From Gloeopeniophorella convolvens (taxonomy: Eukaryota; Basidiomycota; Agaricomycetes; Russulales), in NCBI GenBank assembly GCA_022496205.1, contig WTXD01000021.1, positions 411,956 through 475,955 on the forward strand: a stretch of DNA of 64,000 bases, in the 5' to 3' direction. Below, piece by piece: positions 26,166 to 38,195 of this stretch. Positions within the stretch are counted from its first letter, which is position 1. Each line of letters opens with the position of its first letter. Below the pieces are notes generated by a model. The model searched no databases, was not told the DNA's origin, and saw only the letters and a list, made by a program, of their open reading frames with translations. The position numbers and the translations under genes were made by a program.

Positions 26166-26346
26166 GTTGGAAAGACGAGGCTGGCGTTATCGTACGAAGA
26201 GTTATGGGGGGTTCGAGAGATCGGACGCTGATGGGAGACACTCGGATATGGAGTATCAAACTTATACGAGAAAAAGAGGGTCATGATGTCATCGCGGACA
26301 TTTGTAAAGTGGACAACATCTCGTGCTACGATCGTTTATGGGGTAC
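26166..26346. promoter_or_regulatory. Promoter-containing gap upstream of MDR dehydrogenase
   Basis: Only 181 bp separate the dehydrogenase start from the end of the transporter gene. It must contain the dehydrogenase promoter and the transporter 3' end. No specific site recognised. Confidence 0.4.
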
Positions 26347-28986
26347 CTAATGCGCGAACCTGAAATCAAGCCTCCGGTTCCCCACATCCTTCGTGGTTGA
26401 GAGATAATGCGATCGTTCCTGTGGCGTTATGGGTTAGATGCTTGGCCGCCCCTTGGCAGCGTAAGTTATGCCTTTCACCTGAGGTGTCATGGCGCCCCAT
26501 GTCTTTTCCCGCTGACGATTGCGCCACACATAATACGCCTTGGTTCCAGGGTACAACACGAGTACGTTCACAACGGCGATGCTGATGAGCACACGGTTTC
26601 CGCGGCGATCTGGGTTATCTCGATCGTCACGGATTCCAAACGGCCGGAGGATCGATATAAAACATACATTGCGGTGCATCATCTGCTCGATAAATCTGCG
26701 AGTAGATTACAGAGCTTGCCTGTACAAACCTGGAAAAATATCAGCAGCGAATATTGGATGGATCTTTCTATGGCTGACGCACATGTTGTATAAAGATGCA
26801 TTGACGGTGCGGCTCGCAACTGCCCCGGCATTCCGTGAACACCACGCGACCTGAATAGGATGCGTGTACGGGTAGCTGAGAAGACCCGATGCAAGCCCCT
26901 ATGACACGGTCATGCATTTGTTCTCCTGAGGAAGACAAAAGGCATACATAGTAAACCCATGGGCTTGGATTCGAAGGCAGGCAATATATCGCAATCAGGA
27001 AAGGAAGAGTCCAAAGGTCTTGTGCCATTGAAATAATTGAGCGATCGTTGACTCGTTCTGAGACGAATGTGATAGCAAACATGGTGATTATGCCCAACAC
27101 AGATGACGGGATTGCGAGAAGATTGGTCTGGAAGGTGCTAAATCTGTAGATCGACGGTCGCAGCGTCAATTCGTATCATGTAAGTAGCACACTGAAGAGA
27201 TGATGCCAACCCTAGGTTACGAAGAGAAAGCGTCAGGTACGTCCCTGGGGGTCCTGGAGGAATCCCGAACATGAGGCCTCTGTTTGGGTGTATGAATGTC
27301 GTGTGGACTTTAGATATGAGCGACGTACAGTATATAAATTGGCCACAGATCATAATCCAGGAGCGCTGTCCAAAGCCTCTTCAATGTTAGTCCTTCACGG
27401 TTATGCATATCTCCCTGGATGTGTGTGAGCCGTGAGACAGAATGGAAGATAGGGTAGATTATGACCTACTTTAGTAGGATCGTCACGGAGAATACGTGAA
27501 ACTACTATAGTCTCTTCTCGCTCATTGAACCAGCCTTTTGGTCGGAACCATGTCCTCGTTTGTGTAGGGGAGGGAGGCATGCGGAAGAACGTCATAACGC
27601 CTACCACGAGCGTGATAAGCCCTCTGTAAGAGGGTTAATAGGGGCAAATCTGCATCAACTAGCCTGGCATACTCGATGAGAAAGAGCCATCTACAGGGGG
27701 TATCAGCGATGATGCTATGCAGGTGGGAAGGGATCAACAGACCTCCACCCCGATTTTCCTAGAACGCCACGCATGTGTAAAACACCGAATGCAATGAAGC
27801 TTGCGATGATGGTGCACAGGTTAGAGGACATCCAAAACAACGCCAGCCTATACGGAAGTTCGGTTTTCTTGTAGAAGTCTGCGAAAATCAGCCGTATATG
27901 GGGTAAGGTCGAGTGAAATGCTCACAGGATAGATACAGGATCAGATCAGGTATAAATCTGAGAACATAAACAGGCTTAGAATCCAGGCCGACCGTACAGA
28001 GTCGATCACACTGACCCTCCCTGAATGAATCTATACGAGGACCAGTCAGTCGCAGCGGGTTATGTCACCGGGGTAAAGATTCACCCCAACAAAGCACGGC
28101 ATAGAAAGAATGAGGTCCTCCCGGAGAGCCAAAACTGCGCCAGGGTGACGATGCCTGAAATGATCAGTCGAACCTTCCGGCCTGGAGACTATCATGCCAC
28201 TTACTCCAGGCACACATTTGCATCGGAATCCAGCGATCAGGTCCAACCTGCGTATACGTTATCAGAGCGTGGAACGTGGGCAATTGTCACCTGCGAGGGT
28301 ACGAACACGCTTGGAAACCATCTGCGAAGGAAGCTCCGCGCATAGGAAGGTCAGACGGAAGATGCTGTTTCCCCAATTGAAGTCTTCGAAGGATGAGATA
28401 AATATACAGGATGTATCGGCGATTGCAGTCCATACCGTCGGTGGAGAGGTGCAAGTCGCCGAGGAAGTTATCAGAGTTAGCTTGGCTCAAATTACCACGA
28501 TCGAGGTTCAAGGCCGAGAATGAGACTGCCGCCCATAACATGACCTTCCAGTCGATCTTTCGTATCAGAGCCTTCGTAAACATAGTAAAGTTATTCTGGG
28601 TCTCTCATTGGCGAACCTCGACCACGCACCTGTTCCTCTCGGTGCGTCCACCTCGCATCCGGGTCGAAACGGTGCAGGTTTTCATACGTGTCTTTCGGCC
28701 AGTAGTGTTTCGCCAGAACCGGGTCATCGAAGACAGAACGTGTCGTCGCAATGGAGTCGGGATCCGGTCGAGCCCTGCGGGAGAATAGCCACTCTGTAAA
28801 CCTAGTACCTTCTTCGTCGGGCTCGGCTAGGTCGGTTACTACGACGCTCTGTACCTCGGGGCTGGGCTGAACCTTCTTATCGACAGAGTATCCGGAGGAT
28901 AAAGAAGCTGGCCTCGATGAGGAGAGAAGAGGAGACAAAACAGGTTGGGCATCAACAATGGAGGTAGGTGGAATCCCCGACGACAT
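26347..28986 (-). CDS. MFS transporter, allantoate permease (Dal5)-like anion:cation symporter
   Basis: Predicted 12-helix plasma-membrane permease for small organic anions, of the Dal5/Tna1-like family. Start chosen at 28986 ([14 protein letters not shown]); a long cytoplasmic N-terminus is followed by [20 protein letters not shown] and the family signature [15 protein letters not shown]. Then [87 protein letters not shown] and [19 protein letters not shown]. The last exon, reached by a splice after MTPQ, encodes [19 protein letters not shown] and ends RFAH, the usual family C-terminus, with stop at 26347. Many introns; internal borders are approximate. The substrate cannot be called. Confidence 0.85.
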
Positions 28987-29478
28987 CGCGAGAAGAGAGC
29001 CGAAAGGGCACTCCAAGAACGGGACCTGGTAGGTCAGAGGCTTTTAACGGTTGGGAATAGGCACCAGGGCAAATCGAGTCGGAGAGCATAAAAAGCACAC
29101 CATTGGGTCTTACCCTTGCGAATGCCAAAGAGGAAGAGCGACTCCGTGAGAGGTCAACTCGATAATAGGAGGGACGGTTATGGCATTGGAGAATCCGGGA
29201 ATGGCGAAGATTCCTTCGCGATGGCGCAAGATGGGCAGGCCCTTGCATCTTCCCGCGAAATAGATAAGACCGTACGGCCTCAATCTCTCATATAGGAAGA
29301 TACAGGGCCTGAGATACATGCCGGAGTCGTACAGTGTATCTCTTGCGGAATCGCACACTAGTGTATGTTACCGGAAACCTAGGAAGCAAGAACTTTCGAG
29401 GTGCGAAGCCAAAGTAGAGATGAAAAGGCACGTGATGGCAATTGAACGAGAACACGCGCGGGAGCAGTTGCGCAAACA
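28987..29478. other. Intergenic: promoter side of MFS gene, 3' flank of HIR1
   Basis: Roughly 490 bp between two minus-strand genes. Overlapping frames exist on both strands, but none carries a recognisable motif. Confidence 0.5.
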
Positions 29479-32400
29479 TCAGTCTTCGGTTGCAGTAGCC
29501 TTTTTGAGCAGCTCTTGCCAGTCCATACCGAGCTTGGCCAAAGTCTTGCTACGAGCTGCAGCTGGCTTAAGCAGGGCATCCCGACAAGGGACAAACTATG
29601 CATTCCGTACCAAAAACTTGAAGAACTTCCTTGAGCAGATCTCGCTTCATGTGCCCAAGGAGTGTAGGGCTCCAATTTTCGTCCTTGGTTATACCAGGTC
29701 GCCTGCAATACGAGTCAGGGAGACCCCGATGTATGGAGAGAAGCACTGACCAGTAGATTGGACCGAATAGCTCCTTGATCAGTTCCTCGGCCTTGTTCCT
29801 GAAACCTTCATCCGCGATCTTCTTTGCATACACCAAGAGTGCTTGTTTATACTCCGTGCTGCTATCCAGTACACGCGCTGCATGCAACTTCGACTCCAGA
29901 TGGCCGAGCGTCATAGCGCTTGTCCACCACTGCGGGTGTTGTGTAGTGCCCGGAGGTGGAGGGATGCGTTCTGAAATAGCGCTCTCGATAGACGCAACTA
30001 TGGCCTGCTGAGGGCTGCTATTTCGGGGACGGCTTGACCAAGAGTCAGAGCCCTCAGCCCACCAGGGTTCCGACAGCTTGACAAATGCGCAGAGGTCACT
30101 GTCGTACGAATACGTGACACCGGATGTAGTGCTGACGATGGGGCTTCCGTTCGGCCGTGCATTTAGAGACGTGATGATCATGTTGGTACCCATGGCAGAT
30201 ACATTCGGGGAAGAAGATAGTAATGGCCGCATGGATACCGGCGCGAAATTGGCTCTCGCTTTCTTGACGCTCCTTTGTGAACCACTTCAATACAAAATAT
30301 AGCGCGGCTTGTGATTTTGACTCACCAAGAATATAGCATCCCTGTGGATGTGATGGCCACTAACGTGAATCTGGCACCTGATAGGAAGCTTACAGTGCCA
30401 TCCAGGGCCAATGTAGGCATAAGCCTGGCGACGAAGGTCAACTTATGCCAAAGGACGCGCCAAGGAGATAGCCTTACCTTCGACCAGTTGATGAGTACAC
30501 ATTCAGAGTTCCATCCAACATCCCGACCGCCGAGAATGCGGGGGTAGCAACCAGGAGGATACCGGGGGAGGGAAGGTAGTCAAGCCACAATACTGTTTTT
30601 CCGCTCACATAGCAGACCTCCGTAAGATCTTCCCAGCCCCAAAGTCAACATGGATATACAATGAGACAGATCCTAAACTTGACCGACCTCCGCTTTCCGC
30701 GTTCTTGCATTCCAAAATGTCATCTCCGGTATCCGGTACTCTTCGACAGAGATAAGTTAGAACCGAAGGTACGTCGAGGATGTCCCTCCCGAGTTGAGAG
30801 GTCGTGGAAATGGCAGGTCTTCGTTCAGTGGCCGTATAGATTTCTTTCACAACATTTGAGCTGTCGTCTCTGACGCGATCGCCGCCGAGAGTGCGGGACT
30901 TCGTGGGCCTCTCTTCTGAGGCATCCAAAGCCGATAATTTGCGCTTCGTCCCTGATGAACTTCCGGGGCTGAGCGAGTCAATCGGGGTGTCCATGACAAC
31001 ATCACCAGATAGATAGTCAGGTTGGCGACGATCCGATGTATGGCTCGAATGTACTCGCTCCGAGAACTCTTGGCCAGAACTAGAGCCAATAGCGTTGGAG
31101 AGAGGGCGCGAACGAGGGTGCGAACGGGGGAGGGCATCATGATATGGTGATGGGTTTGCTGAGGTGGTGGAAGAACTAGAACCGCCAATCGGTCCTAAGA
31201 ACTTCGCCTGTACTCTCCGCTTGGTGTTCCGCTTGGCGACTAGTGTGTTTACGACTTCACCTGCACCGCTGGATGGTGCACCAAAGCCATTCTGACCCTG
31301 GGAGTGAACCGATCGGTTGGGCGATGGCGGGGGAGTGATGCGCTCTCCAGAGGAATGGGATTGAACACTCGTGTGCGACCAGCCCTCAGGCAGAGGGGGA
31401 AGCGTGAACCCGAACTTTTGCAAATATTGTTGCTGCACTGAGTGCGGTGCGATGCCTTCCAGTTCCTCTACCTCAAAACTGAAAGCCGCAAGTGTACCGT
31501 CGGAAGATACGGCGTATAACGTCAAACCGTCCCATGACCTGACAGAAGTTTGAGTTTGGAGGTACTAGGTGCTCAATTCAACTACTCTTACCAGCTAAGG
31601 TCCATGATTTGCCTCTCGAAAACTTCCTTAGCCACAATTATTGGTCGAGCAGACTTGGTCTGCCACACAGATACAGAACGATCGTCTGCACCCAGGGCGA
31701 CGACAGAGCATATATTAGATGTAGCCACTGGCGCGGCTGGGTTGCGTAAGAATATATGAGGGTTATATGACTGCGATGATTGAGCTCGAAGAAAGGGATG
31801 AGAGCGGAGGGCGGGGGCTTACAGCGACTTCCACTGTATTCTCGTGACCAACGAGGCTTATCTCCGAGGTCCAGCTGTTGCGTGCAATGACAGCCGCTAT
31901 AAATACGAATCCTTTGTTGTTGGTGGCATTAGAGGCAGTTATGTGCGCCCCGTCCGGAGACCAGCTAGAGGGGGGAGATGAGACTCTTGCAAAAGGAGAA
32001 CATATCTGCTCACCTCAAGCGCCGAAAAAATGTACTCCCGGGAGAGTCTTCGAATGGTTTGCGGACTTCAGCTTCGAGCTCCCAGTCCGTCGTACGCCAT
32101 ATTTTGACACTCCTGTCATCTGATTGAGTGGCTAGGAATTCCCCTACCGGATCCCAGCAGACGCCCTTAACGAAACCCTGGTGCTGGTCAATTTTGCGTA
32201 CCCGCTCTTCCCAGGAATGAGTTATTGCGGTTGCTACCCAGGGAACAACTACGCACCCAGGGTGTAGCCGCTCCAGATTAGCACCTGTGAATCGAGGCCC
32301 ACAGAAGCCAGATATCTGTCCTCGGGCGCCCACGCAAGGTCAGTCACATCTAGGGAGAAGCATGAACATTAATACGAAAACAGTGACGGAAAGGGAGGAC

Positions 32401-32924
32401 GTGCCACTCTCATGGCCTGGTAATCGCTTGAGGGGCTTCCAGCCTTCGACATTAATTTCATCCGAACCCCAAACTTTGCCCCTTGCTGTGCTGTGCTTCG
32501 TTCAGGATCACGCATGATGTGGTAGCGAACAAAGCGACGAACGGGTCAAGGTCCCAAACCATGACAATCTCATCGTCACTCCCACTGGCAAGCCACCTGC
32601 CAGAGTGTGCCCAACGTACACACAGAACGGGGCCTGTGTGCATGGTCAATGTGCATAGAGACTTTGGGGGTCGATTTGACTGTTCTGAGGCGCTGTTGAG
32701 GATCGGCTTAGTGCTCCAGATCCTGACTTTTGCGTCAAGACCGCCGGTGGCAATGCGAGAGCCGTCGGGGTGGACATGGACTGAGAAAATGGAGAGGCGC
32801 TTGGATGCCTGGTCACTTTTGCCAGAAGAATCTTTGCAGGTCGAATTAGATGATGAAAGGACGGAGTAGAGACCGGTGGCTGCGGACCGTTATGGATGAC
32901 CCATGATGGTTTGGTGAACTTCAT
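29479..32924 (-). CDS. HIR1: HIR1/HIRA histone chaperone complex subunit
   Basis: Subunit of the HIR complex, which deposits H3-H4 independently of replication and represses histone genes. Start MKFTKPSWVIHN at 32924; splicing gives a WD40 propeller: IFSVHVHPDGSRIATGG, VRIWSTKPILN, HTGPVLCVRWAHSGRWLASG then SDDEIVMVWDLDP, and KGVCWDPVGEFLATQSDDRS then VKIWRTTDWELEA. After the propeller a disordered Ser/Pro region holds NTKRRVQAKFLG, which resembles the HIRA B domain that contacts Asf1. The C-terminal HIRA domain follows: VTYSYDSDLCAFVKLSEPWW, LESKLHAARVLDSSTEYKQA, KAEELIKELFGPIYW, HMKRDLLKEVLQVF and the end MDWQELLKKATATED with stop at 29479. The final splice uses the acceptor after CCAGCTGCAG. 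Many introns; no lesion found. Confidence 0.92.
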
Positions 32925-33286
32925 AGAACGAAAGTTATATTTCCCAGGGCTGGGGGCAGGATGCACTAGTGTTGAATGGGACTGCTTAGAAGCAAGCGTG
33001 CCGGAGTGAAACCAAGCGTGACCCGAACGGGGTGCGGTTCGCGCGTTGGTGTAGGTTGGTGTCGACCCGCGGGTTGGGACCGCGTGAGATCCACGTGTGC
33101 GTGGGTACGGTGACGCGGTGACGATGTAATCAAGGCGTGTTGCGTACTACGTAGGTCCCAGCTGGGCATCGAACGATACAAAGTACACCCGGTCGGGAAA
33201 TACATATAAACCGATTGCGTCTCGCATGCCGAAATGACACACTACCCAGCGTTTTTTTGTACCCCACCCCCAACTTTCTCTCTGCT
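32925..33286. promoter_or_regulatory. Shared divergent promoter region (HIR1 / DUF4336 gene)
   Basis: Both genes start outward from this 362-bp gap. A TACATATAAACC stretch at about 33201-33212 could be a TATA-like element for the right-hand gene. The rest is unassigned. Confidence 0.45.
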
Positions 33287-34486
33287 ATGGCGGGCGTCAT
33301 CATACGCGAAGTTCGCAATGCGTTCCTATTTTCCCGTTCCACGACTGACCGGCGCGTTCCAAGGTTGTTAACAACGTCTGGACATTCTCAACGTGTGTTT
33401 CTCCGTATTCACGTCCTAACACCGTCTGACCGCCTCTTTCTGTAGACCATTCACGCGCTTTGGTCTCTTTAGAATTGGTGGTCGCTCTACTGCTATCAAG
33501 TTGAAGTCTGGCGACGTCTGGGTTCTCGCGTCGACTCCCCTGACGGACGACACAAAGGCAGCTATCGATCGCCTCGGGCCGGTCAAGTACGTCGTCGGGG
33601 CAGACTCGGTTCATCATCTGTTCTTGGGTGAGCGTTCACTATTACACCATTGGCTCCTCTTCAACTTGAGATCAGCGGAGTTTCACAGGGCCTACCCCGA
33701 GGCCCGTCTTCTCTCGGTCGAAGAAGCTGTAGAAAAGAAGCGACATGAAAATTTGAAGTGGCACGGATGTCAGTGTGATCATGAGTCACGTTAGTTAATG
33801 CTTGACATGACGACGACTTAGATTGGAGTGACTCTGATCAGGAGCCGAGCTTTGGCTTTGAGGATGAGGTATGAGATTCTTGCTGCATTCCGTGTCGGGT
33901 GAAATCAATCCCAAGTAGATCAAATCCTGGCCAGTGCATGGTCTTCTCTCGTGTATACTATTACCTTACCCCACTTCAGTTACTTTTCAGGCTTCAAGAA
34001 TAAAGATGTCGCGTTCTTCCATTCTGCATCGAAGACGCTTGTAACTGCCGACCTGATCTTCAATCTACCTGCAACAGAACAAGTGCGCTTCTCATTTATT
34101 TCCTCATGACGGGAGGCGTTGACGATCGTTGTAGTATTCGCAATCCTGGTTCGGCAGCAGCTTACCCCTACTCGGCAAATTTCAAGGCTTGAGTCCATAC
34201 GCCATGAGCCATCAACATTTTGCAAAGCACCTAGGGATTGACGCAGAGTGAGTATCCGTCTGAGTGGGATAAGGACAGTTATCTGAATCGAAAGGTTCCA
34301 TTAGAGCTATGCGTCGTGACGCAAAGACAGTTGCCAGTTGGGATTTCCACAGGATCATCCCTTGCCACGGGGTGAGTGCGCTTGTTTGCAACCTGTATGA
34401 TCGAGCGACCCATACTCCAACAGGATGTAATTGAGGATAATGGAAATAGAGCCTGGCGGGCAGCGTACAAGCTGTACCTAGACTAA
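33287..34486 (+). CDS. DUF4336 family protein (metallo-beta-lactamase-like fold)
   Basis: Start at 33287 in a very short exon encoding MAGVIIRE. A splice to VVNNVWTFST and another to PFTRFGLFRIGGRSTAIKL restore the family N-terminus. Then DVWVLASTPLTDDTKAAIDR, LGPVKYVVGADSVHHLFL, EFHRAYPEARLLSVEEAVEK, EDEIKSCYFSGFKNKDVAFF, ASKTLVTADLIFNLPATEQY, and near the end AMRRDAKTVASWDFHRIIPC then HGDVIEDNG and the terminus AAYKLYLD. These blocks match fungal DUF4336 proteins, whose fold resembles metallo-beta-lactamases. The HH and H-x-D residues could hold metal; activity is unknown. Several 50-60 bp introns; exon borders in the middle are approximate. Confidence 0.85.
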
Positions 34487-34778
34487 TAATCTTAACTGAG
34501 CCCAAGCTCCCCACCGAGTAACGGTACCGTCTCCTTGAGTTTCCCTGAAAGCGACGGCACGGCTTCCAGCCACGCAACAGCTTTCTATTACAGACGATAA
34601 CTACCGAAAAGCCCGATACGCTGAAATTGTTTATTCTAGTATACAAATGACGCAACAAGTCCCGTATCCCATGGGGTGGGATCCTCAACCTTCAAAGTGC
34701 TGGATGATGGGGTATTGTGTTTGATCATCGGACAAGCGCATTCAAAGGTCTGAGGGTGACACATGTGAGTTTCGAGAC
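34487..34778. other. Intergenic region between convergent genes
   Basis: 3' flanks of the DUF4336 gene (+) and the phosphatase gene (-). Nothing else is supportable. Confidence 0.5.
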
Positions 34779-35494
34779 CTAACTGAGATGTGCAACTCGC
34801 CTCGCGGTTTGGGAGCGTACTGAATGTGGACGCCACTGATTTTCCCACTCTTGCAGACAGCGAACAAACCCCGAATTGGGTTTTATACATGGGCGGCGTT
34901 GACGAACGTAGGCAATGGCCGAGTCGAACGACATACCCCGCTTGCGAATGAGGTAGGCGATGACAATAGCGGCCGAGCGAGAAACGCCCTGAACCAAGAA
35001 TATAAGAAATCAGGATGTCAAGGAATCACATCGCCGTCTATCAAGGCCTGCAGAAGACCACGAAGGCGGTTGGGCAGGGTTGAACGGAGCGACGAGGGAG
35101 GGCGACTTGCCTGTTGACAGTGCACCAAGACATTCTGGCCCCGACGCAGGGCAGAGTCAATATCCTCGACAGCGTCTTCTAGATGTGGTTTGAGATCTTG
35201 GCTCTCGACGTCGAGGATATCCATGCGGTAGCACTCATAACCGTCCTTTTCTATTGAGGGAAGCCATGGAACATCAAGAACCTGGACAAGGTGGTGAATA
35301 TTGTGCTCCTTGAGGATCGAGGGGTCAAGGACAGCGGATATGGAGCCAAGGTAGAGAGCGCCGGAGTGCACAAGAGGAGACCTGGCAGTTGCGGCGGAGG
35401 GGGGAAGGATGAGGTGCATTGGGGTACACATCGCTTCCGCAACTTCTGGGGAGAGGCCTGCAAAGCTGATCATGGGATGGAACGCCTTGAACAA
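34779..35494 (-). CDS. Dual-specificity protein phosphatase (DSP/MKP type)
   Basis: Two exons, 35494-35111 and 34988-34779, give 197 residues. Conserved DSP order: LYLGSISAVLDPSILKEHNI, HHLVQVLDVPWLPSIEKDGY, YRMDILDVESQDLKPHLEDA, then the active site HCQQGVSRSAAIVIAYLI (HC-x5-R) and MSFDSAIAYVRQRRP, with NSGFVRCLQEWE as the closing helix. It should remove phosphate from Tyr and Ser/Thr; the target (MAP kinase or other) is not shown. The intron falls between HCQQ and GVSRS, and its donor is GC, not GT (CAACAG then GCAAGT). No GT donor keeps the active site. Divergent from RHO1. Confidence 0.9.
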
Positions 35495-35982
35495 GGAGAT
35501 GTGGGAGGAGGCTGTTTATAAAGCCATCATGGAGAACGCCTGCGTGCGGAGAGAGAACAGTCTAGCCTTGCGGTGACGTGGGGGGTGGCCACCCCTAACC
35601 TCATTCCTGGGTATGGGCCTGGGGTCGACGCCAGAACCTTCGGACAACGTTCCGTGGGTGCCGTAAACCAGCACTGCGTGTCTTCTATACGCAGGCGCAG
35701 GGGAGGCCACCAGCAGCCCGCAGACCTGGTTTGCGTCATTCTTTGCGTTTGTGGGCGCCGCCAGCGCATGCATGGGAAAATCCCCGGCGCGAGTCTCCAT
35801 CCTGTGCGGTCTTGGCTGCGCTGCCATCGCCTCGCAACAACTTTCACACGCACAGGCCCAAGGCGGTTCAAGCTCCGCTTAAGAGCCCGCCGCCCTTCGT
35901 CGCCACCACCCGCGTCGCTCAACTAGCCCTCCCCCGCAGCCTCCCCCTTACCGCCCCAACATCTTCACTCGATTCCCCACTC
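35495..35982. promoter_or_regulatory. Shared divergent promoter region (DSP / RHO1)
   Basis: 488 bp between the two start codons. The part next to RHO1 is CT-rich (CCCTCCCCCGCAGCC and TTCACTCG), as usual in leaders of strongly expressed fungal genes. No TATA box at a clear distance. Confidence 0.45.
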
Positions 35983-36786
35983 ATGTCTGAAATTCGCAGG
36001 AAACTCGTTATTGTCGGTGACGGTGCTTGCGGCAAGGTAATTGCTTCCTTCGCGCTTGTTACCCGCTCTGACTCACCAACCATCTACCAGACCTGTCTCT
36101 TGATCGTCTTTTCGAAGGGCACATTCCCAGAGGTCGGCACCTTGTGCGGATGGAGATTGGCACGTTCACTCTAACCCTCGTTTCAGGTCTACGTGCCCAC
36201 GGTGTTCGAGAATTACGTCGCCGATGTTGAGGTTGATGGCAAGCATGTCGAGTTGGCCTTGTGGGATACCGCCGGCCAGGAAGACTATGATCGCCTTCGT
36301 CCTTTGAGTTACCCCGACTCGCACGTCATCCTCATCTGCTTCGCTGTCGATTCTCCAGACTCCCTGGACAACGTGCAAGAGAAGGTGCGTCTCATCTTGC
36401 GCTAACTTTGTCGATCACGTCTTGATGCCATGAGGCTCCTTAGTGGATCTCCGAGGTGATGCACTTCTGCGCGGGTCTCCCTATTATCTTAGTCGGATGC
36501 AAGAAGGATTTGCGCCGCGACCAGCGGGTCATTGAGGAACTTAGGAAGATTGCCCAGCGACCTGTGACTCCAGAGGAGGTATGGCTCACGCAAGGTTGTA
36601 TGGAGCCTTGCATTGACATTTTGACAGGGTATGGCCGTAGCGCAGAAGATTGGTGCCAGACAGTACCTCGAGTGCTCTGCCAAATCAGGCGAAGGCGTCC
36701 GCGAGGTGTTCCAGTATGCTACTCGTGCAGCACTTCTTAGCCGGCCCAAGGGGCCCAAGAAGCACTCGCATTGCGTGGTTCTCTAA
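35983..36786 (+). CDS. RHO1: RHO1 small GTPase
   Basis: Rho-type GTPase controlling wall glucan synthase, Pkc1 and actin polarity at the plasma membrane. Five exons, 35983-36036, 36091-36132, 36187-36384, 36444-36578 and 36628-36786, give 195 residues. G boxes are complete: GDGACGKT (P-loop, split by intron 1 after GK), effector region [37 protein letters not shown], Rho insert [20 protein letters not shown] and ECSAK. A basic tail ends in the CAAX box CVVL, which predicts geranylgeranylation. Residues are essentially those of fungal RHO1 throughout. It is the last intact core gene before the repeat block. Confidence 0.97.
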
Positions 36787-37487
36787 GGTCTGGGCTGTCC
36801 GGGGACCTCGTTCTATCCACGATGCTCTCCCCACGTGGCCTTTCAACCATCATCCCTTACTTTCTCCATACCCACCACTAGTGTCCATAGCATCACCTGT
36901 AGTACGGCCGCGATTTCTTTACCAGGCAATCTCACGTTTCATGGGTCTGGTCTCTAGAGTCCCGCCAATCCCGTACGCCTTCTCGGCCGCGCTTTCCCAT
37001 GTCTCCGCACCTTCCGCCAGACATTATATACGATATGATTTGATTGTTTGTGGACTTCTTCCGGTAACCTTCCGAACGGTCATCTGGTCCTTGAAATTCG
37101 TCCGGTCTGTGAAAAGAAGTTGAACATTGCACATTGCATGCGCAAGCAGGCCTTGCTCTGTTGAATGTTCATGCATCTTGAAGGGTCTCGCCAAACGCCA
37201 TTGATTATTCCGCGCAGTTTGGATGGGCTCTATTGGAGAGCGTCCTCATTAACTGTTAGTGTGCGAATGTTCTGAGATGGGGATGGAGATTAAACTGGTG
37301 ACCGAGTCTCTATGCAATGCAGACGATGGCAAGCATGTACTCATGGCTACAGAAAGTATCCGGACACCTCTTGTCCGGAGATATTTTCCCACGCCTTGTA
37401 CAGTGAATTCCGACACATTCTCCCTAACAATTCATGTTGGCACTTTTATAGTATGTACAGTAGCATATAAGGTAGCTACTTGTATAT
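36787..37487. other. RHO1 3' flank grading into mariner-type element end
   Basis: No gene supported. The stretch TACAGAAAGTATCCGGACAC at about 37348-37367 looks like a Tc1/mariner terminal repeat, and the transposase C-terminus begins at 37488, so the outer end of that element probably lies here. I could not find a matching inverted copy on the right side. Confidence 0.45.
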
Positions 37488-37669
37488 CTAAAATATTGTG
37501 TTCCATCCTTTTGCCTTCCGCACAGCCCGAACACGGTCACCCATCCTACTGGTGTGCATGGCCACCTCATTATCTGTTATCCCTTCCCACACTGCTTGAA
37601 CAGCTGCCCATAAGCTTTCAATAGAATGCCTAGACCCTGGTATATCTGCCACCCGATTCTTGAGAAGGA
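37488..37669 (-). pseudogene. Tc1/mariner transposase, C-terminal fragment
   Basis: Minus-strand reading from 37669 encodes LKNRVADIPGSRHSIESL, then VWEGITDNEVAMHTSRM, and ends KAKGWNTIF with TAG at 37488. This is the classic C-terminal helix set of Tc1/mariner DDE transposases. It continues in frame from the fragment at 44158-44655 once the 6.5-kb copia insertion and one AAGGA duplicate are ignored, so the two pieces were one gene. Confidence 0.85.
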
Positions 37670-38195
37670 TGTTGAGACGGACAGGACTCAGGACAGGAAG
37701 GACGTCTCTGATTAGATTAGATAAGGGACTCGGTGATCTGTGAGCTATCTGATCTACAATGTATATGACATCATTATGTTCTAGCCCCTAAGGCTGTACC
37801 TACTTTTGTTCCTGTTCTAGATTCTTCCAGGCTCTTCCATGACCCACATGCAGTTCCGGGTTGACCCACCTGCAGTTCCGGTCGACCCACTTTAGTTCCG
37901 CTTTCACATGGGTCTCTGGTTATCACATGTTGCTGTTGTTTATCACATGCAAACCACACTCCTTTTGTGTATATAAAGGACACTGTTTTCGCCCTTGTAG
38001 CCTCAGTCTGTTGACTTCACTGACTGAGGCAAGTACTTTACTTTCGGAACTTCCAGACTTGCGCTTACCTAGTTACTTTAGCTTTGCTCTTGCTTGCCTA
38101 GGTATTGCGCCAATGATATTTAGTCTGTTGACTTCACTGACTGAGCTTTGCTCTTGCTTGCCTAGTTGGCACCCTGTTTCTGCTGCGCTTCAACA
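37670..38195 (+). repeat. 5' LTR of copia family A
   Basis: 526 bp, TG...CA ends. A TATA box (TGTATATAAAGG, about 37968-37979) is followed about 30 bp later by CCTCAGTC-loop-GACTGAGG, an inverted repeat that would fold near the transcript start. A second copy of the CAGTC-loop-GACTGAG unit and of GCTTTGCTCTTGCTTGCCTA lies further downstream in the LTR. Confidence 0.95.
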
